The notes under the pieces are model-generated. The model ran no database searches. It was given only the letters and a program-made list of their open reading frames with translations, and was not told the origin of the DNA. The position numbers and the translations under genes were made by a program. Of a stretch of DNA of 64,000 nt, positions 1-11,978 are shown piece after piece (position 1 is the stretch's first letter; every line of letters starts with the position of its first letter). The DNA comes from Trileptium ribeirensis (lineage: Eukaryota > Nematoda > Enoplea > Enoplida > Thoracostomopsidae), in assembly GCA_030248225.1 (NCBI GenBank), contig JASANE010007275.1, positions 1 through 64,000 on the forward strand, in the 5' to 3' direction.

Positions 1-240
1 AGACTGCTCAACATTTGACAATGACTGCTTAGCCTTGGAGGACTTACGGAAGACATTCTTCGGAACTGAGACATTGGATCAATAGGATGGACATAAATTG
101 AGTTTATCTAAGAATATTTTGGGTTTGCGAAGTGTATTTATGGAATAGAACTTTACTAGGACTTGGGGTGCTGAAAAGGGCCTTTTTGGCCTACTCAGGT
201 TTCTTTTTATACCACATCTAAACTCTTATCTATTTATCTG
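1..240 (+). mobile_element. LINE 3' end, tail-to-tail copy in left palindrome arm
   Basis: Bases 1-85 match the last codons of the LINE ORF2 at 11,979-12,064 (minus strand), ending at the same TAG (83-85). Relative to that copy one base is missing near position 25, so the C-terminal CCHC region is out of frame here. The 3' untranslated part continues through the GGGCC/GGCC-containing stretch near 165-195 to a short TCTATTTATCTGTCT-type tail at about 225-240, which I take as the element's 3' end. The rest of this copy lies left of the window. Confidence 0.8.
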
Positions 241-535
241 TCTAAAGTATGACAAAGCGGTACGGCGCTGATGAATATACGTTTAATTTACGTCGTAAAT
301 TTTTATCAAACAAGGTGAGAAACACTTTCACGCACTTTTGCAGAAAATGAAAGAAGTTAAATCTGAGAAAATAAATTTTATATTCATAAACACATTGGTG
401 TCGCGGCCGTTCAGGCTGTGACGTTATTTCGACTTTTGCCAGACTGCATCATTTATCGTGCGTTTTAAGAATGCGTTGGATAATACCACCTAACCAGCCA
501 GGTCCCAACAACATAAAAACAACCTAATACTTATT

Positions 536-645
536 TTACTAGGCTCCAATTTTATTTTCTGACGTTGCCGTCGATGCGCCAGTCAAAAACAGCGACCGAC
601 CTGCGATGACAGACTATGGGTAAATACCACTACGCCATTCGATGC
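536..645 (-). repeat. Short dispersed repeat, left-arm copy
   Basis: This is the inverted counterpart of 11,421-11,530. A diverged third copy lies at 19,521-19,628. On the minus strand it contains TGGCGTAGTGG, which fits the pol III A-box consensus. No convincing B box follows, so a tRNA-derived SINE origin is only a possibility. Confidence 0.4.
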
Positions 646-1867
646 ATGAACCTTCTTTGTAACTTAGCGATTTTAAGAAAAATGTATAGATCGTAAGGGC
701 ATGTATGTACTAAAAGGAAAAATGTTTCGATTAGATCAAACCAATTCAAAAACAAAAACGCCTCCTAATAGCCAAGACGGGTTACTCAACTGCACTGTCG
801 GCTTCCTGGAAGGGGAGTCCCTGCGACTCCTGCTTTTTCGACTCTCAAGAGAGAAGCAACGGCGCTTAGTCCTAAAGAACACATTTGCTTAGCAGGGCGC
901 AAGCGGGCTTTGCCAAGTATTTCGGCCTAGCACGTTTCAGTGGCACATGTGCTTAGTTTTGTGGTATGATTGATTAGAGGTCCCCGGGGGAAACTGTCAA
1001 CTCCTAGGTTTATAATATGTAATAAAGTCGACTTATGATTCTCCATCCTTTCTCTCAGGAAAGCCTAAATTTTTACCAGGAAATTGCTATGGGCGCGCCA
1101 TTCTGAATAACTTTACATATTTTCGCGTGTTCTGCTTAGCTTATTACCAATTCTCCGCGTTCGGCCACCATTGTGCTATAGTAGCCTAGTTGATTCCAGT
1201 TCGATTCCTTTTCACTTCAACTGAACCAAAATCTATGGCAAGAGCCTAGACAATGGTCTTACCTTTCTTACAAAAAGTTTTGTAAATTTGGTTTGTTTTC
1301 TCATATTTTGCTCACTGCTTGCATGTTGGTTTTGCACAGCAACCTGCTGTCTTATCAGTACTTTATCAACATCTGTAAATTCGATGCCGAATAGGCAACC
1401 TAAAAACCTTAGTTTGGCCACTCGTCCATTTCAATATTTGCAGTTTCAGAGCTTCCCTCGTCAACTCGTTCCGACCAGTTCCGCTCAACGGATTGTTATG
1501 TGCGATTGTTGAACTTCAATTTTTGAATGGCGCTCCGTAAGAAGATGCCAGGTTTGCTCACTAAGGGAATATTGTCTGTTTTTTGTTTACGCGAATTCCG
1601 AATTAATAAAAGGCACTAAGAAGGTCTGGAATAATCTAGGGATAATATCTTAATACTTCGCGTTATTTCACTAGTATAGTTAATTTTAACTCGCTTCGTT
1701 AGGCCACTTGCGACGGTTTGCCTGTGTCCCATTTAATTTGTATTTGCAACTGTGTGTTCCGTTTTAAAATTATAGCCTTAGCTAGCCCAACAAACCTGGT
1801 AAATTTGTGCTTTTATAAATCAGACAAAATGAATTTATTTTGGTTATTTTTCAGACCCTTCGGACGA

Positions 1868-1885
1868 GCGTGGTGTCCACCACGC
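1868..1885. other. Perfect hairpin in GC-rich patch, left arm
   Basis: GCGTGGTG, a 2-base loop, then CACCACGC gives an 8-bp perfect stem. The same hairpin is conserved in the other arm at 10,185-10,202. On the strand of that arm it is preceded by CTGATGT and followed by a CGAAG, which superficially recalls a hammerhead core, but the spacing does not fit. Confidence 0.6.
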
Positions 1886-4800
1886 ACATCAGGATATTTT
1901 AAGCTCCAATTTTTATACGGCATTCCGAAAGAAGAGTATCTAGTCCTGCACCCTCGATGGGGGTAGGACTTAAGCCCAGTACCCCTTCTGCCCAACGCGC
2001 CAACCACATGTGCTCTTTGGCGCTGAATGCGCCATCATCGGGCGGAGCGAATTATCCCCTGAAGTTCGCACTCTCCTTGGGGCGTCGCCGATTCCCATCC
2101 CCCTTGGAGTTAAGTTCATTCCGCTAGGTTCGAGTCTCATCTAGTTCAATATTCAACGATTTATATCTATTTTCATAGTATTCACATAGATATCACTCAA
2201 ACTGTAGTTACTCTATCGTTTCACGGACAAAATGTCAAAATTTTCTTTTACAACCATATATGTGGATCTTTTGTTGGGGTAGTTATAGGGTGGTTATAGT
2301 TATACATTGATTTTGCTTCTGTCCGCGATAAAACAATATGTTCTATATTATAGAAATGATCATTGCTCTATGCTGCGATGACATGAGCGACTCAGCCGTG
2401 ACTATTAAGGTAAAATTCGACGTAGAAATTCCAAACTATATTTATCAAAATTCAAAGACACTGCTTATGTAAATACTGCATTTTCAAAGTGTTCTTAACT
2501 TAGTCTTATATGGATGAAAAAAATGTGCAATTTTATAGTCTATATGTTAATTAGTCAATTTGACTTGTGCTTCAATGAAATTCGATGCAGCTCAAATTTC
2601 GCCGCCGATAAGTTTTGTCACTGTTTTTATACATACACAAGTAGGTCTCGACCGTTCTAATATCTTTAAATTCATTTTAATAATTTTATATCGATGCCCA
2701 AATGATAACGTGATTCTGGCAATAAACGCTTTATAGTTTTACATAGTCTACAGAGATAATGTAATCAATTAAGACATGGATATATAAGATGCACGTACTG
2801 CGAAGATTTAACTGAAGTCAGTGATTAACTTAGAATACAGATGGAAATATAGGAAATATATATGCAGTTTGAGCGAAATACAGACAGAAGGAAATTTTCA
2901 CGTCTTTGTTAGATAAGGTGGAGATAACTTCTTTTCGGCGGCTTTGTTTTAATTAACATTATCTGAATATTGCAGTCATACCAGACGAATACGAAACGAT
3001 CATGTATTGACCTAAAGCAGAAAATCAACCGCGAAGCTGTTGTGTCTAGATTTAAAGAGATTGTTGTATATATAAAACAGGAAAACCTTATAACTGTTGT
3101 TCGCTAAATCTTGGGATTTCGTCATTTAAAAAAAATGTCGATTTCGTATTTTCCTTACACAACCGAATTGTAGTCATGTAAGAATAAGAATGAGGTATGA
3201 TGAAAACAGTATATCTTTAGATCGCTCTTGGGGTACGGAGGTTGCGTACGGATTGCATTACAGTTGTACGTAGAGGGTTATAAGGGTCAATAAGTTTTTG
3301 GAGTTGTGAAGTCTGATGAAATCAAATTTATTGCGTGGGTACACATCTAATGAAGTAAGAAATACCAGCAAGTCTCCAACAACACGAAGAAATATAATTC
3401 GAAAATAAACGATCGGGCAAGACCGCACAGCATCCAGATAGCGTCGCTGATTTGTGAAGAATGCATAAATACTTCATATACGTAACTTTTGATCCACCTG
3501 TTTAAATACTAGACTTGGCTCGCTTGTAGATTTTAAAGAATAAATATTACGTGTTGTTGGATTTTACTTCTTACTTTGCTGTGTTTGACGTATACCAAAT
3601 AAATAGGAACGGTTTCATCAAATTCAGCAATCCTAAAGCCACATCGACCATTGTAACTTTCTGCATACAACTAACGCAAAAATTTAATTAAATTGTAGAT
3701 GATGTTACACCACTTGCACTAATGTGTGAATATGGCATGGCAGTGGCACCAATTTGTGGATGATCGCGTTACGCTATCTACAGTTATCGAGCTAATGGCT
3801 TGCCAGTGGCTATAATTTAGTGCTTTTGTCATGGCACCTTCGAATCAGTGTATGGTGTATTGTCGATGCGCACGCAAATTAATGTGAATACTGCAAAATT
3901 TGGAACAAGCGAAATGCGGAAAATTAAATTAAGCAGCCCTTTCGATTTTTCCCCAGCGTGTCTTCAAATTTTGAGTGTCGAATAGCGGACTGCGCAGCTG
4001 ATTGATACAAATATTAATCCACTAGCAGTCCACACATATACCGTTTTGTTTGGAAAGACGGTAGCAATGTATGATGTTGAATTTCCTTAGCAGTGTTCCG
4101 AGTGCTCAAAACTTTTGGGCTGATCGCACAACATATACAGACAGTCCCGAATTAGGTAAGCTCCAGGATAGTTTCGGTTTGAAACAATCGTTTCGGTTAT
4201 ATTTCCGTTTGGGTGCGCTGTTTCCAGAAAACTTTTTATCACATTCGCCTGGGGTACTCGCCAGGTAATTGTAATTGAGAGGGAGATAAGGGAACCCATG
4301 CGTTGATTGGATCATTGCGTTCGTCGGTCTCACGGTTGCAGGAAAAAACATTTTTATGCACGTGTAAACTAGTGATCGGTGAGACAGTGCACTCCATGAC
4401 AAATGCTATTCACAGCGCTTAAAATTTGGTCGCACACTTTTATATAGACCTTGGACGCTAAAATTAATTTGGCTATTATTTGCCGTTTGGCGTTAATTCT
4501 TCAGTAACTCGAGCTACCTATTTGTTTTCAAAGGAGATAGATAAACAATACTAGCAGTGGATTAAAAGCATGTGCAGTACTGAAGCGCTTACCACGTTAT
4601 TTTCTAGTATTTTTAATGATATGAACCCTTTCGAGCATAGTGTAACATATTTTATCCAGCGTACGTATATTGTGAAGTGATATGCTAGCCGAGTTTGTAG
4701 TGATCGTGCGTTTGCATTGCACGCGTATTGCTTTCTGTCGTTTTGCGAGACATTTTAAGTAACTGCGCAACGCCGCATAAAGAGCATAGCGGCAAGCGTA

Positions 4801-5370
4801 CGAGGCTCGCACTCAGCAATCCAGGCGAAACCAGCTGCTACGGCAAAAGTTTGTTCAGCACTACATGAAATACATTAATTCATGCTACAAAGGCTTAAAG
4901 ACTGCATATATTTTTATGTAAACGGCATTGACTCATCGAAACAGTGCCAAGTTTTCAGCTGAAGTAAAAAAATCAGCTTAATTTCAACAGCATATTTGTA
5001 CGGGAAATTATGTTAGATGTTGCGAACTTATAATTATAGTTTGCTATAAAGTTCATATACATAGTGTAGAATTTTTCGAAGTTAATTATATTATTGAAAT
5101 TTTGAAAATCAATCTACTTGTAGCATGTAAAACGATTTCTCCACGACGAAAGAACGGTCACATAAATTCTTGATCGGTCATAAACCTTATTTTAAAACTA
5201 ATTTCAGTTTACAATACAGAAGTCACTAATTTTGTCCCACTAATTTTGTCCTTCAAATGTAATTAATTGTATGTGTTTAAAACAGGAAAATCTGGAGGTG
5301 GTTTATTCGTACGGGTCATGATTGTGTAGTCATTCTTTGAAAGTTATCGCAAATCTATAACAGTCATTTT

Positions 5371-6356
5371 GTTGTTTTTTCTCCTGAAAACATGATGACA
5401 ATGAAAAATTCAAATTTTGTGCAAATTCGCCTCTATAAAACAGAAAAAATTTTGTTCGAAATATGTATTTCAACGAATATGCAAATAAAACACACGATCA
5501 ACATTCAACAGCATGCAGCATTCAGCAACGATGGATGATAATGCACTTTGGGGATTTATATGATATGTTGTATAAAACAGAATAAATAAATGCTTCACCA
5601 ACTCTCTCGAAACGTAATTCTCCACCTTTTGTTATGCAGGTCTCAGTTTATAGTTAAGGTAGTAGGACCAAAAATGACCCTTGTGCTAGATAGCCCACCA
5701 ATACAGCGAGTACCTGCTGCAAATTTGGGATTGCCCCCAGATTTGAAAACAATCCAACGCCACTGTTTATATTTATTCTAATTTCTAAATTTTTTATCAG
5801 CAGAAATATCATGTGGCTTGGCCGTTTACCGCAACCGCAACCACAAAAGAATATAATTCGATACTTATTTTGAAACTCTCTAAATTATACGTTATTTTAC
5901 GTTAAAACAGAAAAAACAAATCATTTCTACGAAATTGGCTTTTTCTATCTACCCTTTTCTCCTATTTTAGTTCACTTAATTTTTATTTATTTTTTCGACA
6001 GCATCCAAATGAAACACGACACAATGTCATAACACAGCACATGCAGAACTGTATATTCCTGAACTGAACGAGATATAGATAAATTTCATTTTGTATTATT
6101 TCGATAGCGTTGTAAGTTTTTATGTAAAAATCAAAAAAAATTTAGTTTCAACCCATCTACATTAAAATAACATAGTAGATACAATATACATGCCATAACG
6201 AAAATTTGAATAAATTTTAAAATAGGCAACTGGTGAAGACTTGACATTGAATATTATTTTATGACAATATCTAAACTTATTTGAAATTTTACAATCATTT
6301 TTGAACAGATTTTCAATTTAATCGGCAAATAAAAGAGGTAGCCACTGTCGCTACTA
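5371..6356. other. Palindrome spacer, no gene seen
   Basis: AT-rich, unpaired sequence between the two arms. The longest open frame (5,590-5,781, 63 codons) resembles nothing I know and has no splice or coding context. I see no repeats here beyond the tRNA-Ala cassette that begins at about 6,357. Confidence 0.5.
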
Positions 6357-6575
6357 GGAGGGTCTCCCAACCTCTAGCTGTGTGAAGAAACTCTGCGCAG
6401 GGATCACGTCGGGTTCACCAATTGAAAAGATCCACAAGCGATCATACATTGGACCAGCCGAGATTCGAACCCGGATCTTTAGCTTGCAAGGCTAGCGCGC
6501 TACCATTACACCACAGGCCCCGATCACAGCGTGTTCAGCTACGCTATATATGCTAGCGTAGTGAGATGCTACATA
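6357..6575 (-). repeat. tRNA-Ala cassette (SINE-like unit), diverged copy in palindrome spacer
   Basis: This is the same unit as the tandem copies at 17,973 and 18,215, in opposite orientation. In order on the minus strand it has a flank with an inverted repeat (CTACGCTA ... TAGCGTAG type), a tRNA-Ala-like body, a TTTT run about 22 bases downstream, and a tail shared through CACACAGCTAGAG. The shared flanks on both sides show that a cassette larger than the tRNA was copied. This copy differs at several positions from the two at 18 kb. Confidence 0.7.
6450..6520 (-). tRNA. tRNA-Ala(UGC)-like, probably a degenerate copy
   Basis: The sequence folds as a 71-nt cloverleaf on the minus strand. Acceptor GGGCCTG pairs with CTGGTCC, the D arm is GTGT/GCGC, the anticodon loop is CTTGCAA (anticodon TGC), and the T arm is CCGGG/CTCGG around TTCGAAT. 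The G3-U70 wobble, the main alanine identity element, is kept. Compared with the 18-kb copies the anticodon stem has an extra mismatch (C27 against A43) and the T stem has a G-U pair. Function is therefore less certain. Confidence 0.6.
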
Positions 6576-6692
6576 TGTAATAAATTTTCAATTTGCATCA
6601 AACATAAGGCCCATAGGGGCCTGAGGTCCCCCCTGAGTCGTATGGTGGGTGGTTGCCACGGTCCTAGATGTATCCAATGATATTGAGAGGTG
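6576..6692. other. Remaining palindrome spacer
   Basis: A short stretch between the tRNA-Ala cassette and the start of the right arm. It includes a GC-rich piece at 6,605-6,665 and nothing I recognise. Confidence 0.4.
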
Positions 6693-9600
6693 AAAATGTA
6701 TAGAAAATGTCGCGATAAGCATTGTGCAAAGAAGTGACTACAGCAATGCAGTGAGCCCGTGACGAATAAACCACCTCCAGATTTTCCTGTTTTAAACACA
6801 TACAATTAATTACATTTGAAGGACAAAATTAGTGGGACAAAATTAGTGACTTCTGTATTGTAAACTGAAATTAGTTTTAAAATAAGGTTTATGACCGATC
6901 AAGAATTTATGTGACCGTTCTTTCGTCGTGGAGAAATCGTTTTACATGCTACAAGTAGATTGATTTTCAAAATTTCAATAATATAATTAACTTCGAAAAA
7001 TTCTACACTATGTATATGAACTTTATAGCAAACTATAATTATAAGTTCGCAACATCTAACATAATTTCCCGTACAAATATGCTGTTGAAATTAAGCTGAT
7101 TTTTTTACTTCAGCTGAAAACTTGGCACTGTTTCGATGAGTCAATGCCGTTTACATAAAAATATATGCAGTCTTTAAGCCTTTGTAGCATGAATTAATGT
7201 ATTTCATGTAGTGCTGAACAAACTTTTGCCGTAGCAGCTGGTTTCGCCTGGATTGCTGAGTGCGAGCCTCGTACGCTTGCCGCTATGCTCTTTATGCGGC
7301 GTTGCGCAGTTACTTAAAATGTCTCGCAAAACGACAGAAAGCAATACGCGTGCAATGCAAACGCACGATCACTACAAACTCGGCTAGCATATCACTTCAC
7401 AATATACGTACGCTGGATAAAATATGTTACACTATGCTCGAAAGGGTTCATATCATTAAAAATACTAGAAAATAACGTGGTAAGCGCTTCAGTACTGCAC
7501 ATGCTTTTAATCCACTGCTAGTATTGTTTATCTATCTCCTTTGAAAACAAATAGGTAGCTCGAGTTACTGAAGAATTAACGCCAAACGGCAAATAATAGC
7601 CAAATTAATTTTAGCGTCCAAGGTCTATATAAAAGTGTGCGACCAAATTTTAAGCGCTGTGAATAGCATTTGTCATGGAGTGCACTGTCTCACCCATCAC
7701 TAGTTTACACGTGCATAAAATGTTTTTTCCTGCAACCGTGAGACCGACGACGCAATGATCCAATCAACGCATGGGTTCCCTTATCTCCCTCTCAATTACA
7801 ATTACCTGGCGATACCCCAGGCGATGTGATAAAAAGTTTTCTGGAAACAGCGCACCCAAACGGAAATATAACCGAAACGATTGTTTCAAACCGAAACTAT
7901 GCTGGAACTTACCTAATTGGGACTGTCTGTATATGTTGTGCGATCAGCCCAAAAGTTTTGAGCACTCGGAACACTGCTAAGGAAATTCAACATCATACAT
8001 TGCTACCGTCTTTCCAAACAAAATGGTATATGTGTGGACTGCTAGTGGATTAATATTTGTATCAATCAGCTGCGCAGTCCGCTATTCGACACTCAAAATT
8101 TGAAGACACGCTGGGGAAAAATCGAAAGGGCTGCTTAATTTAATTTTCCGCATTTCGCTTGTTCCCTAAATTTTGCAGTATTCACATTAATTTGCGTGCA
8201 TCGACAATACACCATACACTGATTCGAAGGTGCCATGACAAAAGCACTAAATTATAGCCACTGGCAAGCCATTAGCTCGATAACTGTAGATAGCGTAACG
8301 CGATCATCCACAAATTGGTGCCACTGCCATGCCATATTCACACATTAGTGCAAGTGGTGTAACATCATCTACAATTTAATTAAATTTTTGCGTTAGTTGT
8401 ATGCAGAAAGTTACAATGGTCGATGTGGCTTTAGGATTGCTGAATTTGATGAAACCGTTCCTATTTATTTGGTATACGTCAAACACAGCAAAGTAAGAAG
8501 TAAAATCCAACAACACGTAATATTTATTCTTTAAAATCTACAAGCGAGCCAAGTCTAGTATTTAAACAGGTGGATCAAAAGTTACGTATATGAAGTATTT
8601 ATGCATTCTTCACAAATCAGCGACGCTATCTGGATGCTGTGCGGTCTTGCCCGATCGTTTATTTTCGAATTATATTTCTTCGTGTTGTTGGAGACTTGCT
8701 GGTATTTCTTACTTCATTAGATGTGTACCCACGCAATAAATTTGATTTCATCAGACTTCACAACTCCAAAAACTTATTGACCCTTATAACCCTCTACGTA
8801 CAACTGTAATGCAATCCGTACGCAACCTCCGTACCCCAAGAGCGATCTAAAGATATACTGTTTTCATCATACCTCATTCTTATTCTTACATGACTACAAT
8901 TCGGTTGTGTAAGGAAAATACGAAATCGACATTTTTTTTAAATGACGAAATCCCAAGATTTAGCGAACAACAGTTATAAGGTTTTCCTGTTTTATATATA
9001 CAACAATCTCTTTAAATCTAGACACAACAGCTTCGCGGTTGATTTTCTGCTTTAGGTCAATACATGATCGTTTCGTATTCGTCTGGTATGACTGCAATAT
9101 TCAGATAATGTTAATTAAAACAAAGCCGCCGAAAAGAAGTTATCTCCACCTTATCTAACAAAGACGTGAAAATTTCCTTCTGTCTGTATTTCGCTCAAAC
9201 TGCATATATATTTCCTATATTTCCATCTGTATTCTGAAGTTAGGATCACTGACTTCAGTTAAATCTTCGCAGTACGTGCATCTTATATATCCATGTCTTA
9301 ATTGATTACATTATCTCTGTAGACTATGTAAAACTATAAAGCGTTTATGGCCAGAATCACGTTATCATTTGGGCATCGATATAAAATTATTAAAATGAAT
9401 GGAACGATATTAGAACGGTCGAGACCTACTTGTGTATGTATAAAAACAGTGACAAAACTTATCGGCGGCGGAAATTCGAGTTGCAGCATTGTATTTCATT
9501 GCAGCTCAAGGCAAATTGACGAATTAACATTTAGACGATAAAATTGCACATTGTGGTCATCCATATAAGACTAAGTTAAGAACACTTTGAAAATGCAGTA

Positions 9601-10184
9601 TTTACATAAGCAGTGTCGTGGAATTTTGATAAATATAGTTTGGAATTTCTACGTCGAATTTTACCTTAATAGTCACGGCTGAGTCGCTCATGTCATCGCA
9701 GCATAGAGCAATGATCATTTCTATAATATAGAACATATTGTTTTATCGCGGACAGAAGCAAAATCAATGTATAACTATAACCACCCTATAACTACCCCAA
9801 ATAAAGATCCACATATATGGTTGTAAAAGAAAATTTTGACATTTTGTCCGTGAAACGATAGAGTAACTACAGTTTGAGTGATATCTATGTGAATACTATG
9901 AAAATAGATATAAATCGTTGAATATTGAACTAGATGAGATTGAACCTAGCGGAATGAACTTAACTCCAAGGGGGATGGGAATCGGCGACGCCCCAAGGAG
10001 AGTCCGAACTTCAGGGGATAATTCGCTCCGCCCGATGATGGCGCATTCAGCGCCAAAGAGCACAAGTGGTTGGCGCGTTGGGCAGAAGGGGTACTGGGTT
10101 AAGTCCTACCCCCATCGAGGTGCAGACTAGATACTCTTCTTTCGGAATGCCGTATAAAAATTGGAGCTTAAAATATCCTGATGT

Positions 10185-10202
10185 GCGTGGTGGACACCAC
10201 GC
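10185..10202. other. Perfect hairpin in GC-rich patch, right arm
   Basis: Counterpart of 1,868-1,885: 8-bp stem, GA loop. It sits in a GC-rich patch (about 9,930-10,215) inside AT-rich sequence. The patch is well conserved between arms and could be the remnant of an element's structured RNA, but nothing identifies it. Confidence 0.6.
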
Positions 10203-11420
10203 TCGTCCGAAGGGTCTGAAAAATAACCAAAATAGATACTTTTTGTCTGATTTACAAAAGCACAAATTTACCAGGTTTGTTGGGCTAGCTAAGGCTATAA
10301 TTTTAAAACGGAACACACAGTTGCAATACAAATTAAATGGGACACAGGCAAACCGTTGCAAGCGGCCCTAACGAAGCGAGTTAAAATCAACGATACTAGC
10401 GAAATAATGCTGAAGTATTAAGATATTATCCCTAGACTATTCCAGACCTTCAGTGCCTTTTATTAATTCGGAATTCGCGTAAACAAAAAACAGACAATAT
10501 TCCCTTAGTGAGCAAACCTGGCATCTTCTTACGGAACGCCATTCAAAAATGCAGTTCATCCATCAATCGCACAGAACAACCCGTTGAGCTGCACTGGTCG
10601 GAACGAGGTGCCGAGGGAAGCTCTGAAACTGCAAATATAGAAATGGACGAGTGGCCAAACTAAGGTTTTTAGGTTGCCTATTCGGCATCGAATTTACAGA
10701 TGTTGATAAGTACTGATAAGACAGCAGGTTGCTGTGCAAAACCAACATGTAAGCAGTGAGCAAAATATTAGAAAACAAACCAAATTTACAAAACTTTTTG
10801 TAAGAAAGGTAAGACCATTGTCTAGGCTCTTGCCATAGATTTTGGTTCAGTTGAAGTGAAAAGGAATCGAACTGGAATCAACTAGGCTACTATATCACAA
10901 TGGTGGCTGAACGCGGAGAATTGGTAATAAGCTAAGCAGAACACGCGAAAATATGTAAACGTATTCGAGAATGGCGCGCCATAGCAATTTCCTGGTAAAA
11001 ATTTAGGCTTTCCTGAGAGAAGGATGGAGAATCATAAGTCGACTTTATTACATATTATAAACCTAGGAGTTGACAGTTTCCCCGGGGACCTCTAATCAAT
11101 CATACCACAAAACTAAGCACATGTGCCACTGAAACGTGCTAGGCCGAACACCTTGGCAAAGCCCGCCTGCGCCCTGCTAAGCAAATGTGTTCTTTAGGAC
11201 TAAGCGCCGTTGCTTCTCTCTTGAGAGTCGAAAAAGCAGGAGTCGCAGGGGCACCGCTTCCAGGAAGCCGACAGTGCAGTTGAGTAACCCGTCTTGGCTA
11301 TTAGGAGGCGTTTTTGTTTTTGAATCGGTTTGATCGAATCGAACATTTTTCCTTTTAGTACATACATGCCCTTACGATCTATACATTTTACTTAAAATCG
11401 CTAAGTTACAAAGAAGGTTC

Positions 11421-11530
11421 ATGCATCGAATGGCGTAGTGGTATTTACCCATAGTCTGTCATCGCAGGTCGGTCGCTGTTTTTGACTGGCGCATCGACGG
11501 CAACGTCAGAAAATAAAATTGGAGCCTAGT
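11421..11530 (+). repeat. Short dispersed repeat, right-arm copy
   Basis: Carries CATCGAATGGCGTAGTGG and, further on, TCATCGCAGGTCGG. A diverged copy is at 19,521-19,628 (CGTCGAATGGCACAATGG ... GCATCGCAGGCTGG). The first motif fits a pol III A box; no clear B box is present. Confidence 0.45.
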
Positions 11531-11978
11531 AAAATAAGTATTAGGTTGTTTTTATGTTGTTGGGACCTGGCTGGTTAGGTGGTATTATCCAACGCATTCT
11601 TAAAACGCACGATAAATGATGCAGTCTGGCAAAAGTCGAAAACAACGTCACAGCCTGACGGCCGTGACACCAATGTGTTTATGAATATAAATTTATTTTC
11701 TCAGATTTAACTTCTTTCATTGTCTGCACAAGTGCGTGCAAGTGTTTCCCACCTTGTTTGATATAAATTTACGACGTAAATTAAACGTATATTCATCAGC
11801 GCCGTCCCGCTTTGTCATACCTTAGACAGATAAATAGATAAGAGTTTAGATGTGGTATAAAAAGAAACCTGAGTAGGCCAAAAAGGCCCTTTTCAGCACC
11901 CCAAGTCCTAGTAAAGTTCTATTCCATAATACACTTCGCAAACCCAACAATTCTAGATAAACTCAATTTATGTCCATC

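Larger units (their letters stand above)
1..5370 (+). repeat. Left arm of a giant inverted repeat (palindrome)
   Basis: This stretch is the reverse complement of about 6,693-12,064. Position 1 pairs with about 12,064 and position 5,281 with about 6,791, so the arms keep register to within a few bases over 5 kb. Differences are scattered substitutions and single-base indels; for example, one base is missing near position 25 relative to the other arm. The pairing is close to about 5,325 and then continues at clearly lower identity for some 45 bases. The arm starts in the 3' end of a LINE and runs off the window edge, so its true length is unknown. Past the LINE tail it holds no open reading frame that I believe. 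A GC-rich patch at 1,855-2,130 includes a perfect 8-bp-stem hairpin at 1,868-1,885. Confidence 0.93.

Noticed and set aside
7260..7475. 71-codon frame identical in both palindrome arms (also 4,597-4,812)
   Set aside because: It lacks an ATG start. Its identity is explained by the duplication and it has no recognisable domain.
10178..10215. Hammerhead ribozyme around CTGATGT and CGAAG
   Set aside because: The stem II hairpin is perfect, but GAAA does not follow it directly, the A9 position is T, and no stem I/III pairing was found.
10047..10361. 104-codon frame (minus) and its 82-codon counterpart at 1,718-1,966
   Set aside because: The two arms differ in start and length, and frames are open on both strands of the same GC-rich patch. 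There is no family match.
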